DNA of 64,000 nt from Semisulcospira habei (lineage: Eukaryota > Mollusca > Gastropoda > Semisulcospiridae): positions 233,619,864-233,683,863 of the forward strand of contig BTPG01000004.1 of assembly GCA_036245525.1 (NCBI GenBank), read 5' to 3'. A program made the translations under genes and the position numbers. Positions 34,454-44,751 of the stretch are shown here, piece after piece. How positions within the stretch are numbered: the first letter of the stretch is position 1; every line of letters begins with the position of its first letter. The notes under the pieces are model-generated. The model was not told the DNA's origin and did not search any database. It saw only the letters and a list, made by a program, of their open reading frames with translations.

Positions 34454-34879
34454 TGCAGTAAAGCGCGGCTGAAGTTATAGCACCTCGTATCAAAACGTCA
34501 CAAATGGTGTCCAACACAGCGTTATCAAATGAAGATCGCTTTTGATTAATAGTGTATCCACGTATTAATGCTGCGCAAGCTGTCTAAATAAATGAACAAA
34601 TGGTGTAGCCTGCGATGTGAAGTATCGTAGGCTGAACACTTGAAACCGTACTGTCACAATGAAAACTTAGCGGAGCTTTGGTAATCAAACCAGGCGAGAA
34701 AATCACAGAATTTGAGGCACACAGTCAATCACTGCTTTGGAATAAATCACAAGCGAACGCAGAAGAACCGTATATAAAGAAGCACACGTAACACTGACGT
34801 AATAATGAACTGCCTCACACACCCACGGTGAAATCTGCGAAGCACAACGGTGAAGGATCACTGATCACACGACACTGAA

Positions 34880-35308
34880 TTACCAACCGCGTAAGTAGCT
34901 GACGTATCCATTGGCACCATTCGCTGTGGGCACCTGGCATAACTGGTGGTACGGTGGCAGACTATTAACCGGATAAGCAGATACACTGGTTGCTGGGCGA
35001 TGATTCGACCACACACCATGGCAACCATCCGGGTACTGTGGTTGTTGCCAGGGTGCTGCAGTTGAAGAGTTGGTATGTATTTGCAGCAGATGATGGTACT
35101 GGAGTTGCTGCCAGTCAGGAACCGGCATGAAGGGCATCTGTTGTAGATGTTGCTGCTCCTGTTGTAAATGTTGTTGCTGCGCCTGTTGTAGCTGCAGCTG
35201 CTCCTGCTGTTGAAGTTGTTCATGGTCCTGTGGTTGAGGCTCCTGGCGTAGAGGTAGTTGTACTGGTGATGTGGGACCAGCAGAACCGGATACAATAGTG
35301 TCAGAAGT
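34880..35308 (-). pseudogene. LINE ORF1, C-terminal part
   Basis: About 140 codons in frame, very rich in Gln (an EQLQQQEQLQLQQAQQQ-like stretch) and then Pro, Tyr and Asn, ending YVSYLRGW-stop. The 5' end of the insertion cuts the ORF, so its start is missing and the Met at 35326 lies in host sequence. Known ORF1 proteins are RNA-binding chaperones. No zinc knuckle or coiled coil is visible in this remnant. Between it and ORF2 (34454-34879) there is a ~430-bp non-coding spacer. Confidence 0.6.
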
Positions 35309-35311
35309 GGG

Positions 35312-36005
35312 AAGAAACATGAGCAACTCATTGCGGCAAGTAAACCTGCTGTTTCGATTACAAGCTTTATCAACAAACTGTCAACTTCTGGGAAATCTTC
35401 TGCAGCTGTTTCAGAACCGTCAACCCAATCAACGAATGCTGTTCAATCAACGAGTACTACTGCTTCTTCTTCGAAGAGTGTCAGTGTTAGTGTGAACTCT
35501 TTTTGTACCAAAACTGACGTTTTGACATCAGAAGTTTTGTGGACAATGGACATCGTAAACTCTCATCGGAGCTTCAAGTCATGTGATGGAAGTGCAAACC
35601 TTTTCCAATTCCAGACAATGTTTCCAAATAGTGACATTGCCAAGGGATTTTAGTGCGGGGAGGGGAGAGCCAGATATCTTGCTACTTTTGGAATTGCGCC
35701 ATACTTTCATTCTCTTTTGAAAAAACAAGTCAAATCAGATTCTGTATACGTATTTCTCTTTGATGAGAGCATGAACAAACAGATGAAACAGCAGCAGATG
35801 GATATCCACGTTCACTTTTGGACAGATGAAATGGTGACAACTCAGTACTTCACATCTGTGTTTCTTGGACATAGTTATGCCACCATCCTTTACGAATCCT
35901 TGGAACCAATCATCACTGATCTGGGACACTGGCATCTTGGTCAGCCTTGAAGATTTGGACAAAGAAATCTCTGAAGAAATGGAACGACTCAGAGATTCCC
36001 TATAA
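35312..36005 (+). pseudogene. BED-type zinc-finger gene of the hAT element, 3' part
   Basis: Continues the frame interrupted at 30551, starting KKHEQLIAASKPAVSITSFI. A Ser/Thr-rich linker leads to EVLWTMDIVNSHRSF and LFQFQTMFPNSDIAKGF, then an in-frame TAG (35651-35653, probably a mutated Lys or Arg codon). It resumes RYLATFGIAPYFHSLLKKQ, VFLFDESMNKQ and HVHFWTDEMV, then a frame break and deletion near 35920, and ends LEDLDKEISEEMERLRDSL-stop at 36005. The transposase core is mostly missing. Similar proteins are usually annotated only as uncharacterised, so the function is inferred from the finger and the hAT-like ends. Confidence 0.7.
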
Positions 36006-36460
36006 GTATAAATATTAAACCAACTGAATACTTAATCAGCTTTGGATAGTACTACAGACTTCTTACCTCCAGTGCTTAGAAATGTATAGACTTGGCATAA
36101 CACGCTCATCATCCAAGCCACACTTCATGCTGAGATTGACAGACAGGGGTGTATGTTCATCTTTATGTCCAAAAAGTGTAACGATTATTAACATGCTATC
36201 TTGTTTATTAATGCCGGGTTTCTGTGTTCCATGCCCCAGGAAGTTTCACAAAATGGCCCTTGAAAGCCCTTGTAATGTCCTGGAATTTTGTGCTCAAAAG
36301 TCTGTATGAACCCTGTTTATGTGGTCATGGTCATGAACTTTTTCGCCCTCCAGGAGTTCTTCGCAAATCCAACACACCTCTGCTGTTTCAAAATTCAGTT
36401 TATCTTCTTCTGTCATCATCAAAGGCTTATGGCAGTTTTTCAGATAATATACTATGTTAC

Positions 36461-36529
36461 TGTGTAAGGAGCTGTGTAGCCAGGGAGCTGGCGAGATATA
36501 AGATCGACATTGCGGCTCTTAGTGAAACC

Positions 36530-36530
<1 letters not shown>
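36461..36530 (+). pseudogene. Start of an RTE-like endonuclease, cut by insertions
   Basis: About 23 codons reading ARELARYKIDIAALSET, the N-terminal Glu block of CFDP2/RTE-type endonucleases. It is followed at once by a 29-base C run (36531-36559), a ~30-bp SINE-head fragment, and then the LTR insertion at 36590. The matching downstream part (VGFAIRTTLL) resumes at 42393, so this is the 5' piece of the RTE copy that runs to about 47530. Confidence 0.7.
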
Positions 36531-36560
<30 letters not shown>

Positions 36561-37294
36561 CCGGGTCTGCCATAGGGGACCTTGGTGGGTGTCACGACCC
36601 CGCTTTCGGGGTGCGAACTATGAGTGCTGTCACTCGAGAATCACCCAACCCACACTAACACAAACCTAACACAAACACCAGAGGAACAATAACAACGACG
36701 TTTATTAAATATAACCCTAACAAAAACTAATTGTTCTCACGCAGTCCTAACAATGCATTTACACCTCGCATTCACACTCACACACGCCCAAACTCTCCAA
36801 ACTAAATACCCTTAATACACCATACAAAATAACAATAATAAACTAAATATCACTAATAAAATACAAACGAACAATATATAAATAAAACTACTACCCTTAC
36901 TACTAATACGAAAGAAACTGATAAACTTAAATCATATGCCACTAGACCCCGCCAGAAGCACAAGCGTCAAGCGCTGACGCCAGTTAGACCAACGCCTTTG
37001 CTTCCCCGGAATCTATCACAGCACGTGGCTCCTTAAGTAATACGCTAGTTCACAAAGCACAATATCGACTAAATGAACCAAATAAGCTTGCTTATTAATT
37101 CACATAAAGAGCGAGAAAAATGGATACAATACGTACGCTACTCTATCTCCCCAAAGGGATCACGAACAAGAAGTTCGAATTAAGCTAGCAAATTATACAT
37201 TGACAGCACAAGGCTCTTTAACTAGCACTTCTCAGAATAAACAATACTGTGCGTACACATGGAACATATGTCCTTAACTCAACATGACTGACAG

Positions 37295-38114
37295 TCTCTT
37301 GGCTTGACTTCGCGAACGAAGATTTTATAGGAGTTGCCCACGACGTCTGCAGGCTTGTTCGTGACTGCGGAGGCCAATCCGGGACAGGCAGGTTCGACCG
37401 CAGTGGTTGCAGGGGAAGGTATGGCCAGGGTTCTGAGCTGCGGCATCTCTGTTTTTTCTCCTGAGCCGCTTGTCCTTAAGGCTAGCTCTGTGAGAGTCCT
37501 CAAAGGAGACAGCTGCCTTGTAAATGGTGGAGCGCCAGGTGTCACGGTCCGCAGCAAGCGAAGACCACTGGTGGTGGTCGATTTGGCAGGCACTAAGTGA
37601 CTTCTTGAGACAGTCTTTGTATCTCTTCTTTGGTGCCCCTCTGTCACGGTGTCCAGTAGCAAGCTCGCCGAACAGGGTGATCTTTGGTAGGCGGTGATCC
37701 TCCATCCTGGAGACATGCCCCGCCCAGCGGAGCTGTGTCCGCAGCAGCAAAGCCTCGATGCTCACAGTTTCAGCCTGTTCAAGGACCTCGACGTTGGTGA
37801 CATAGTCACTCCAGTGAATGCCCAGGATGGTACGCAGGCAGCGCTGGTGGAAGCGTTCGAGGAGTCGTAGTTGGCTGCGGTAGAGGGCTCAGGACTCGGA
37901 ACCATACAGCAGGGTGGTGAGGACCACAGCTCTGTACACGCTGATCTTGGTGCCTGTTTTCAGCTGTTGATTGTGCCACACCCGCTTGAAAAGTCGCCCG
38001 AAAGCGCTGTTCGCTTTTGCCAGCCTGCTGTCAAGCTCCTTGTCCAGCTTGGCGTCCGACGTGAAGTGACGTCCGACGTCGGACGTCACGTCACGTCACG
38101 TCACGTCACGTTGG
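37295..38114 (-). mobile_element. RTE-like LINE fragment nested in the LTR element
   Basis: Bounded by an 11-bp TSD, ATGACTGACAG (37284-37294 and 38115-38125). It encodes the RT thumb to the C-terminal finger of the same family as 8165-9489, and ends in the same 3' hairpin. A TGG-to-TGA change after LLYGSES (stop near 37889-37891, minus strand) and the missing 5' half make it a pseudogene. Its 5' edge (about 38055-38114) is not LINE sequence. It is a palindromic GACGT/ACGTC run, apparently filler added at the integration junction. Confidence 0.88.
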
Positions 38115-38395
38115 ATGACTGACAGTAAGCTGAATGAATATCACGTACACAAGTGGGGACTAAACAATATTGCATATGCAAATGGAGACTAAACAATATC
38201 ACATATGCAAATGGAGAAAATGTCCTTGATATAACATAACTGAAAGTTGAATAAACAATATATTTTACGTCACCGGACCTTCTCGCCGGAAGCACAACCG
38301 TTAAGCGCATCTCAACTCGATGCTCTTGCTTCCGCGATAAGGTCTGCCGTAACACAGGCTACTTTTAAATAATATAATAACTCAAAATGTTACTG

Positions 38396-40600
38396 TGACA
38401 AAGCTCCTTTCGCACTACAGTCGCTACAAGGAGATGCTCCATACCCAACCGACTCCCCTCCCCCTGGCTCACTGATGACATAGCTGAGGCCAAGCGCGAG
38501 CGCCGACAAGCGGAACGCCTCTGGCGCTCATCTGACCTCACCGTTCACAGACAGATCTTCCAAACAACCAGATCCAAAGTCTGCAAAATGATTTCCGAAT
38601 CTAAACGCAAACACCTTCAAAACCAAATCCTGGAATCCACCTCTTCCAAAACCCTCTACGCCACCATGAACACACTCCTAGGCACTTCTAAAGACTCTCC
38701 TCTCCCCAACACACACAGCAAAGAAGAACTCCCGTCTGCTTTCTCTACCTATTTTTCGGACAAAATCCAAAATCTGCGCGACACACTCGACACCCTGCCT
38801 CCTCCGCCTTGCCCTCCCGACCCCACCTTTTCCGGCACTCCCCTCTCGTCCTTCCGCACCGTCTCTCAGGATGAAGTCCTCAAGACCATAAAGTCCATGC
38901 CCTTCAAAACCTGCGAACTTGACCCCCTCCCAGCTTCTCTCTACCGTGACGGCCTTCCAAAACTTCTACCCTTCATTATCGACATCATCAACGCATCTCT
39001 AGAAAACGGCTCCGTCCCCGATATCTTCAAGTCCGCCATCGTCCGTCCTCTCCTCAAAAAACACAACCTCGACCCAAACGAACTCAAGAACTATCGCCCA
39101 GTCTCCAATCTCTCTTTCCTGTCCAAGCTTCTTGAGAAGGTTGTTCTCAACCAGCTCAACCTCCATCTCACCGACAACAACCTCCTCAGTCCATTCCAGT
39201 CTGCCTATCGCAAACATCACAGCACTGAAACAGCCCTTCTACATATCTTAAACGAGCTGCTTCTCTCCACTGACTCTGGCAACATCTCCCTTCTTACACT
39301 ACTCGATCCCTCTGCCGCCTTTGACACTATAGACCACTCTATCCTCCTCCACCGATCCACCACTCCTTCGGCATCACTGACTCTTCTCACTCCTGGTTTC
39401 TCTCCTACCTCTCTGACAGACAGCAGTCCGTCACCATAAACGGCGTCTCTTCCAACCCGGTAACGCTCTCCTGCGGAGTCCCACAGGGATCCGTCCTGGG
39501 CCCGGTCCTTTTCACACTCTACACCTCTCCTCTGTCCAACATCATCCAGTCTCACCGCATACACCACCACCTCTACGCTGACGACTCACAACTGCAAGAC
39601 AAAGACAAACTCGACAACACTCAGTCACTACTGACTCGCACGGCTGACTGCTACAAAGACGTGAAAAACTGGATGATAGCAAACAAGCTGAAACTGAACA
39701 ATGACAAAACAGAAGCCATGCTGGTAGGCACTCGCCAAAAACTCTCCCAGCTCCCTCCCTCTCTCCACCTTCAACTCGATAGCACCCCCATCTCCCTCTC
39801 TGACTCGGCCAAGAACCTCGGCGTCATCCTCAATTCCTCCCTGTCCATGACCAACTTCATCTCTGCCACGACCCAGGCATGCTATTTCCACCTTCGCCGC
39901 ATCAGTCAGATCAGAAAATACCTCACTACCGAAGCTGCCACCAAACTTGCTGTCTCTCTCATCTTATCTCGCATCGACTATTGCAACTCTCTCCTTTCCG
40001 GTCTCCCTCACTCCACCATCTTCACTCTCCAACGCGTCCAGAACAATGCTGCCCGCCTCGTCCTCAGAAAGAAAAAATCCGACCACATCACACCCCTGCT
40101 CAAACTCCTTCACTGGCTCCCCATCCCCCAACGCATCCAATACAAAGTTCTGTCTCTCTGTTACAAATCCCTGAACAACTGCGCTCCTGCCTATCTCTCC
40201 AACTTACTTCACCCCTACACACCTTCCCGCTCCCTCCGCTCTGCCTCCGACCCTCTCCGCCTCCACATCCCTCGCACCAAACTTAACACTTTCGGTCCCC
40301 GCTCCTTCTCCGTCTACGGTCCATCCATCTGGAACACTCTCCCACTTTCTCTCCGTCAGAAACACTCTCTCTCCTCCTTCCAGTCCGCCCTCAAAACTCA
40401 CCTCTTTCAACAGTTTTAGCACTATATCACCGCACTCCCCACCCCAAGCTGACCGTCGTAATGTATTTCACTGTTTGTGGTACGTGAGTCATTGTCTAAA
40501 GCGTGCGCATGCGTGCGCGAGTTGTGAGTGTGTGCTTAGAGTTATAATTATTATAAGATAAGCGCATTATAAATACCGTAATTATTATTATTATTATGAA
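38396..40600 (+). mobile_element. CR1/L2-like LINE, 5'-truncated, nested in the LTR element
   Basis: Lacks the endonuclease; the first readable segment is a SPWLTDDIAEAKRERR-like block. It runs through RT to a 3' end with AAGCGCATTATAAATACCG and an ATT run (about 40582-40597). Host LTR sequence continues on both sides (AAATGTTACTGTGAC to the left, ATGAAATATACTAACATCC to the right). Confidence 0.85.
38430..40419 (+). pseudogene. CR1/L2-like reverse transcriptase, one frameshift
   Basis: Frame 2 to about 39355, then frame 1 to the TAG at 40417-40419. Blocks: FKTCELDPLPASL, NYRPVSNLSFLSKLLEKVV, FQSAYRKHHSTETALL, SAAFDTIDHSILL, then after the break VTLSCGVPQGSVLGPVLF, the intact catalytic LYADDSQLQ (about 39568-39594), KNLGVILNSSLSM, RIDYCNSLLSGLP, HWLPIPQRIQY, and a C terminus ending HLFQQF. 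A one-base loss near 39355 accounts for the break. No Met start is assigned because the 5' part was never copied. Confidence 0.9.
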
Positions 40601-41123
40601 ATATACTAACATCCTTTACAACATTATAATTATACAAAACTACCCGTAAACAGGTTAGGAAGAACTATATGGGACGACCCGACCTGACTAAATACGAGGC
40701 GTGCCGCGACACTCGCGAAGGCACCCAGGTCCGGTGTCGTAGCCCACAAGGCGGAGTGACACAGTCAGCGTCCACGCAGTACCACAGCACGGTGGCAGAC
40801 TAGCCTGGCTAGTTCTTTGTATTTAAAGATGCATGTCATCCGTGAAGACGCCCCGGCTAAGACGAAGACAAACAAGACAAGACAAGCCAGGGGTAAAGTC
40901 GTCGCAGCCTTCTTCTCGTCACAGGACACCGACTCCCGGGCTCGAACCAGGGCCGTATCGTAGGACCGTCACAGAGGGACGACACAGCTACTTGAGGCTG
41001 GCGGCTAATGGAAAACCATGCCCGCACAAACCCCCCTCAGAGACTACGTTGAAAAGACGACTGCTTTCGTTCGCTGGTGTTTTGCGACTGGTTAATAATT
41101 TTGGATACCTTTACGTTGGCGAA

Positions 41124-42085
41124 GAACTCTTCAGGACGACGATCGGTGTCCGTCAAGGATGCCTGCTCTCTCCTGTCCTTTTCAACATATTCCTGGAGAA
41201 GATCATGCAGAAAACCCTCCACGACCACCATACTTCAATCTCTATTGGTGGCAGATCCCTGTGCAATCTTCGATTCGCAGACGACATTGACCTCATGGCA
41301 GGCAGCAATAGTGAGCTCCAAAACCTGACAGACAAACTTTCAAGTAGCGCAGGGTCTTATGGCATGGAGATCAGTACGGATAAAAGCAAAGTGATGATCA
41401 ACACCACAAGCGACAGCAGCAGCAACATTCACATGAATGGCCAAAAGCTAGAAGAGGTCAATAGCTTCAAGTACTTGGGAGCCACCCTGTCCAAAGACGG
41501 TAGTTGCATAGCAGAGATCCGTATCAGGATAGGTACAGCAACATCCGCAATGGCCAGGCTGGACAGGATATGGCGAAGTAACTCCATCAGCTTCACCATC
41601 AAGTACAGGCTTTACAAGTCCCTCATAGTGTCTATTCTACTCTACGGCTGTGAGACTTGGACACTGCTTGCAGACTCAGAAAAGAAAATCCAGGCCTTTG
41701 AGAACAAGTGCCTGAGGAAGTTGCTCCGCATCTCATACCGCGAGCACAAGACCAACGAATATGTACGGAGCATCGTCACTTCCCTGGTGGGCCCACATGA
41801 ACCCCTTCTGGCAACCGTGAAACGGCGCAAGCTTGCTTGGTTTGGCCACGTGACCCGACACAACACCTTGTCCAAGACTATCCTCCAAGGCACTCTCGAA
41901 GGAAGTCGTCGGCGAGGTCGTCAGAGAAAGAGTTGGGTCGCAAACATAAAAGAATGGACCGAACTCGAGATGTCAGACTTGCTTGCCACCGCCCAAAATA
42001 GAACTCAGTGGAGAGCACTGTCTGTTGCTGCTGCCTTTCAGTCCCCCCAACGCCCAGTTCGGGCAAGGGACTGATGATGATGATG
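41124..42085 (+). mobile_element. RTE-type LINE fragment nested in the LTR element
   Basis: Flanked by an 11-bp TSD, ACGTTGGCGAA (41113-41123 and 42086-42096). It encodes RT from ELFRTTIGVRQGCLLSP through the intact catalytic LRFADDIDLMAG, FKYLGATLSKDGS, LLYGCETWTLL and KLAWFGHVTRH to a stop at 42074, followed by a (GAT)n tail. It is a different subfamily from the other RTE copies: it lacks the C-terminal finger. The apparent ORF start at 40833 lies in the LTR, so the first ~96 residues of that frame are LTR translation, not protein. Confidence 0.9.
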
Positions 42086-42365
42086 ACGTTGGCGAAAAAA
42101 CTGCTCACTACCTCACGTGATAAACACACGTGAAGCAGGTACTACCCGATGGCGTTCAGACTGAACGATCACGTGCGGCACGCCAACACCCAAACTCACG
42201 TACAGCAGCAAATCTCATGTAAAGGCCAAATACTACACACCTACGCTATCGTTACCCAGTGATTAACTAAATCCTGTCACCCCTCTAAACTTATCCGCCT
42301 ATAAAATTAGACGAAAAAAATCCGTGTCGTGACACACCTCCCCCCTAAAACAAAACTAACAGTTT

Positions 42366-43079
42366 TTGTTCCTTTATCCTATCACGACTCGAGTTGGTTT
42401 CGCCATCCGCACCACACTCCTCCGACAGCTGCCTTCTCTTCCCACTGGCTTCAGCGAACAAGTGATGAAGCTCCGTTTCCCCATCTCCCACACCCGACAT
42501 GTCACTATCATCAGTGCCTATGCTCCGACACTCAACAACGCCGATGACGACAAGGAAGTGTTCTATGAGACCCTCGACTCCCTCCTGAAGTCCACTCCTG
42601 CAAGTGACAAACTCATTGTGCTTGGTGACTTCAATGCTCGAGTTGGGTGTGAATGTGACTGCTGGGAAGGAGTGATGGGCCCACACGGACTGGGCAAGAT
42701 GAACAGCAATGGCCTGCTGCTGCTGACATTGTGTGCTGAGAATGGACTCACCATCACCAACACCCTCTTCAGGCTGGCTAGTAAGTACAAGACATCAAGG
42801 ATTGATCCCAGGTCCAAGCAGTGGCATCTCATAGACTATGTCATTGTCCGCCAGCGGGATACTCGTAATGTCAGAATCGCCAGAGCCATGAAAGCATCCG
42901 AGTGCTGGACCAACCATCGGCTGGTGCGGTCTGTCCTCAACCTGCACATTGCACCAGCACACAGGAAGAGGCCGAAGCTCACCCGACATTCATTTAACCT
43001 GGCCAAGCTGAAGCGCTCGGACGTCAAGGAAAACTTCCAGTCTCACCTTAATGACCTGCTAAGGTCCATGGACCATTGA
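42366..43079 (+). pseudogene. RTE/CFDP2-like endonuclease, main part
   Basis: Continues the endonuclease begun at 36461. Blocks: VGFAIRTTLL, VTIISAYAPTL, LIVLGDFNARVG (catalytic D-x-N intact), RSKQWHLIDYVIVRQRD and ECWTNHRLVRSVL. In the related copy at 61175-62395 the last block reads TDHHLV; here Asp is replaced by Asn in the terminal D-H pair, which should impair cleavage. The frame ends at a stop at 43079 near the junction with RT and carries indels after that. Confidence 0.85.
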
Positions 43080-44751
43080 CTGGCAACCCAACTGAAATGT
43101 GGAACCAGTTCAAGGGGATGGTGACGGATCTGCCAAAGACATGCTTGGACCCAAGCAGAGGGTACACCAGGATTGGTTCGATGAGAACAATAAAGAGATC
43201 AACAAGATACAGAGCAAAAGCACAGTGCCTTCATCGAGTGGCAGAATGACATCAACTCCTTGTCCAAGAAAGACCACTTCAAACACCTCCAGAGAAAAGC
43301 CCAGAGAGAGAGCTCCGCAACATGCAGGACACCTGGTGGGACAGCAAGGCAAAAGAACTTGAACACTTTGCTGAATCCAACAACTCCAAAGAGTCTTTCA
43401 GCGCTATAAAAGCTGTCTACGGCCCTGCCAGACCCAGCACAACCCCTCTCTTTTCTTCCGATGGCTTCACCTTGCTGAAGGACAAAGGCAGCATAACTGA
43501 GCGCTGGAGAGAACACTTCTCAAATCTGCTGAACCTGTCTTCCACTGTCGACCTCGCAGCCCTGGACATGATTCCCCAGAAGCCGACACTGGATGACCTT
43601 GACCTCCCACCTACCCTGGACGAGGTCAAGAAAGCGATCAACCAAACTAGCTTCGGCAAGGCTGCAGGCATGGATGGCATCCCCGCAGAGCTCTTCAAAG
43701 CAGCTGGACCTGAGACTTGACGCCTTCCTCAACATTCTGACATGCATCTGGGCAGAGGAGAACATGCCACAGGAATTTAGAGATGCTACAATCGTCCCTC
43801 TGTTCAAGAACAAGGGCAGCAAAGCAGACTGTGCCATTTACAGAGGGATCTCACTTGTGTCTATTGCTGGCAAGATCCTCGTGAGAGTCATTCTTAACCG
43901 CTTGATCAGATCTGTATCTGAGGAAGCACTCCCAGAGGTTCAGTGTGGTTTAAGACTCGGCCGCAGCACAGTCAGCATGGTCTTCTCTTTGAGACAGGTC
44001 CAGGAGAAATGCATTGAGCAGCACATGGACATCTACACTGTCTTCATAGATCTGAACAAAGCATTTGACAACGTGAACAGAGAAGCGCTTTGGGTCATCC
44101 TTGCAAACTCGGCTGCCCCAAAAAGTTCACCAACATCATCCGCCTCTTCCATGATGGAATGGTAGGAGTTGTCCAGTCAAACGGCGACACATCCGCACCC
44201 TTCGACATTTCCAACAGTGTGAAACAAGGTTGTGTTCTTGCCCCCTTGATGTTCAACCTATTCTTCACGTGTGTCCTGACCCATGCAGTAAGCGACCTTG
44301 AGAAGGGAGTGTACCTGAAGTACAGACTAGATGGCTCTCTCTTCGACCTCTGTTGACTGAATGCCAGGACCAAGACCATCGAGAGACTGATCCCTGAGGC
44401 GCTGTTTGCCGATGACTGTGCGCTGATGGCGCACATGGATTCTGACCTCCAGACCCATCATCAACAGGTTCTCGGAAGCCTCTCGACTGTTTGGCCTCAC
44501 CATCAGTCTCAGCAAGACCGAGGTCCTGCACCAACCAGCCCCAGGCACAAGAGCCTCCCCACCCAAAGTGTATATCGAAGGCACCGAGCTGAAGACTGTC
44601 GACCAGTTCAGGTACCTTGGGAGCATCATCTCTTCTGATGGTACTATCGACAAGAAAATCGCAGCTTGCATCAGCAAAGCCAGCCAAGCCCTGGGTCGCC
44701 TGCGCACTCGTGTGTTGAACAACAACGTCAAGCTGTCCACCAAGATCAAAG
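43080..44751 (+). pseudogene. RTE-like reverse transcriptase, broken, 5' part
   Basis: RT signatures appear in successive frames: FGKAAGMDGIPAELFKAAG (to 43720), FRDATIVPLFKNKGS, YRGISLVSIAGKIL, TVFIDLNKAFDNVNREAL, VKQGCVLAPLMFNLFF, a TGA at 44354-44356, the intact catalytic ALFADDCALMAH (about 44398-44433), then FRYLGSIISSDGTIDKK. At least three frameshifts and one stop separate them. The coding signal reaches KVYKAVVLPSLLYGCESWTL and then enters the 74-bp array. It is part of the copy that spans 36461-47530 around the nested LTR. Confidence 0.85.

Larger units (their letters stand above)
30552..35308 (-). mobile_element. CR1/Jockey-like LINE inserted in the BED gene
   Basis: 4.76 kb, antisense to its host. 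The likely TSD is GGGA (30548-30551 and 35309-35312), and removing the insert restores the host frame. From its 5' end at 35308 it contains the C-terminal part of a Gln-rich ORF1, an ORF2 with endonuclease and RT, and a 3' UTR full of dinucleotide repeats. The 3' tail is (GTTCATT)n in the sense direction (30552-30577 on the plus strand). The 5' end is truncated within ORF1. Confidence 0.88.
29568..36315 (+). mobile_element. hAT-like DNA element, decayed, with nested SINE and LINE
   Basis: The left end is CAGGGTTCGTACGC, and the right end reads CAGGGTTCATACAG on the opposite strand; CAGGG-type tips are typical of hAT TIRs. CCTTGAA-like subterminal words occur near both ends (29627-29640, 30110-30140 and 36256-36270). 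The interior carries a BED-finger gene remnant, as hAT transposases do. The flanking octamers TTACTGTG and TTTATGTG match at 6 of 8 positions, a weak possible TSD. A SINE sits in the left subterminal region and a LINE inside the gene. Confidence 0.6.
36590..42334 (-). mobile_element. ~1.9-kb LTR-like element, minus strand, with three nested insertions
   Basis: It begins (plus strand) TGTCACGACC and ends GTCGTGACA. Its reverse complement aligns piecewise with the uninterrupted copy at 50322-52260. Shared landmarks are GGTTTTCCATTAGCCGCC, GACATGCATCTTTAAAT, CTTATCGCGGAAGC, TTCTTGTTCGTGATCCC and AATAAA close to the 3' end. The pieces are separated by LINE insertions at 37295-38114, 38396-40600 and 41124-42085. 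It has two to three units of the internal TTTGCATATGTGATAT repeat where the other copy has eight or nine. No TSD is clear. Confidence 0.8.

Noticed and set aside
40833..42074. Single 413-residue ORF as a novel RT with a new N-terminal domain
   Set aside because: The first ~96 residues are translated LTR sequence; the RTE begins at 41124, right after an 11-bp TSD.
42063..42096. CTGATGATGATG...GGCGAAAAA as a second hammerhead core
   Set aside because: It spans the RTE tail and TSD, has no stem II or cleavage triplet, and the match is accidental.
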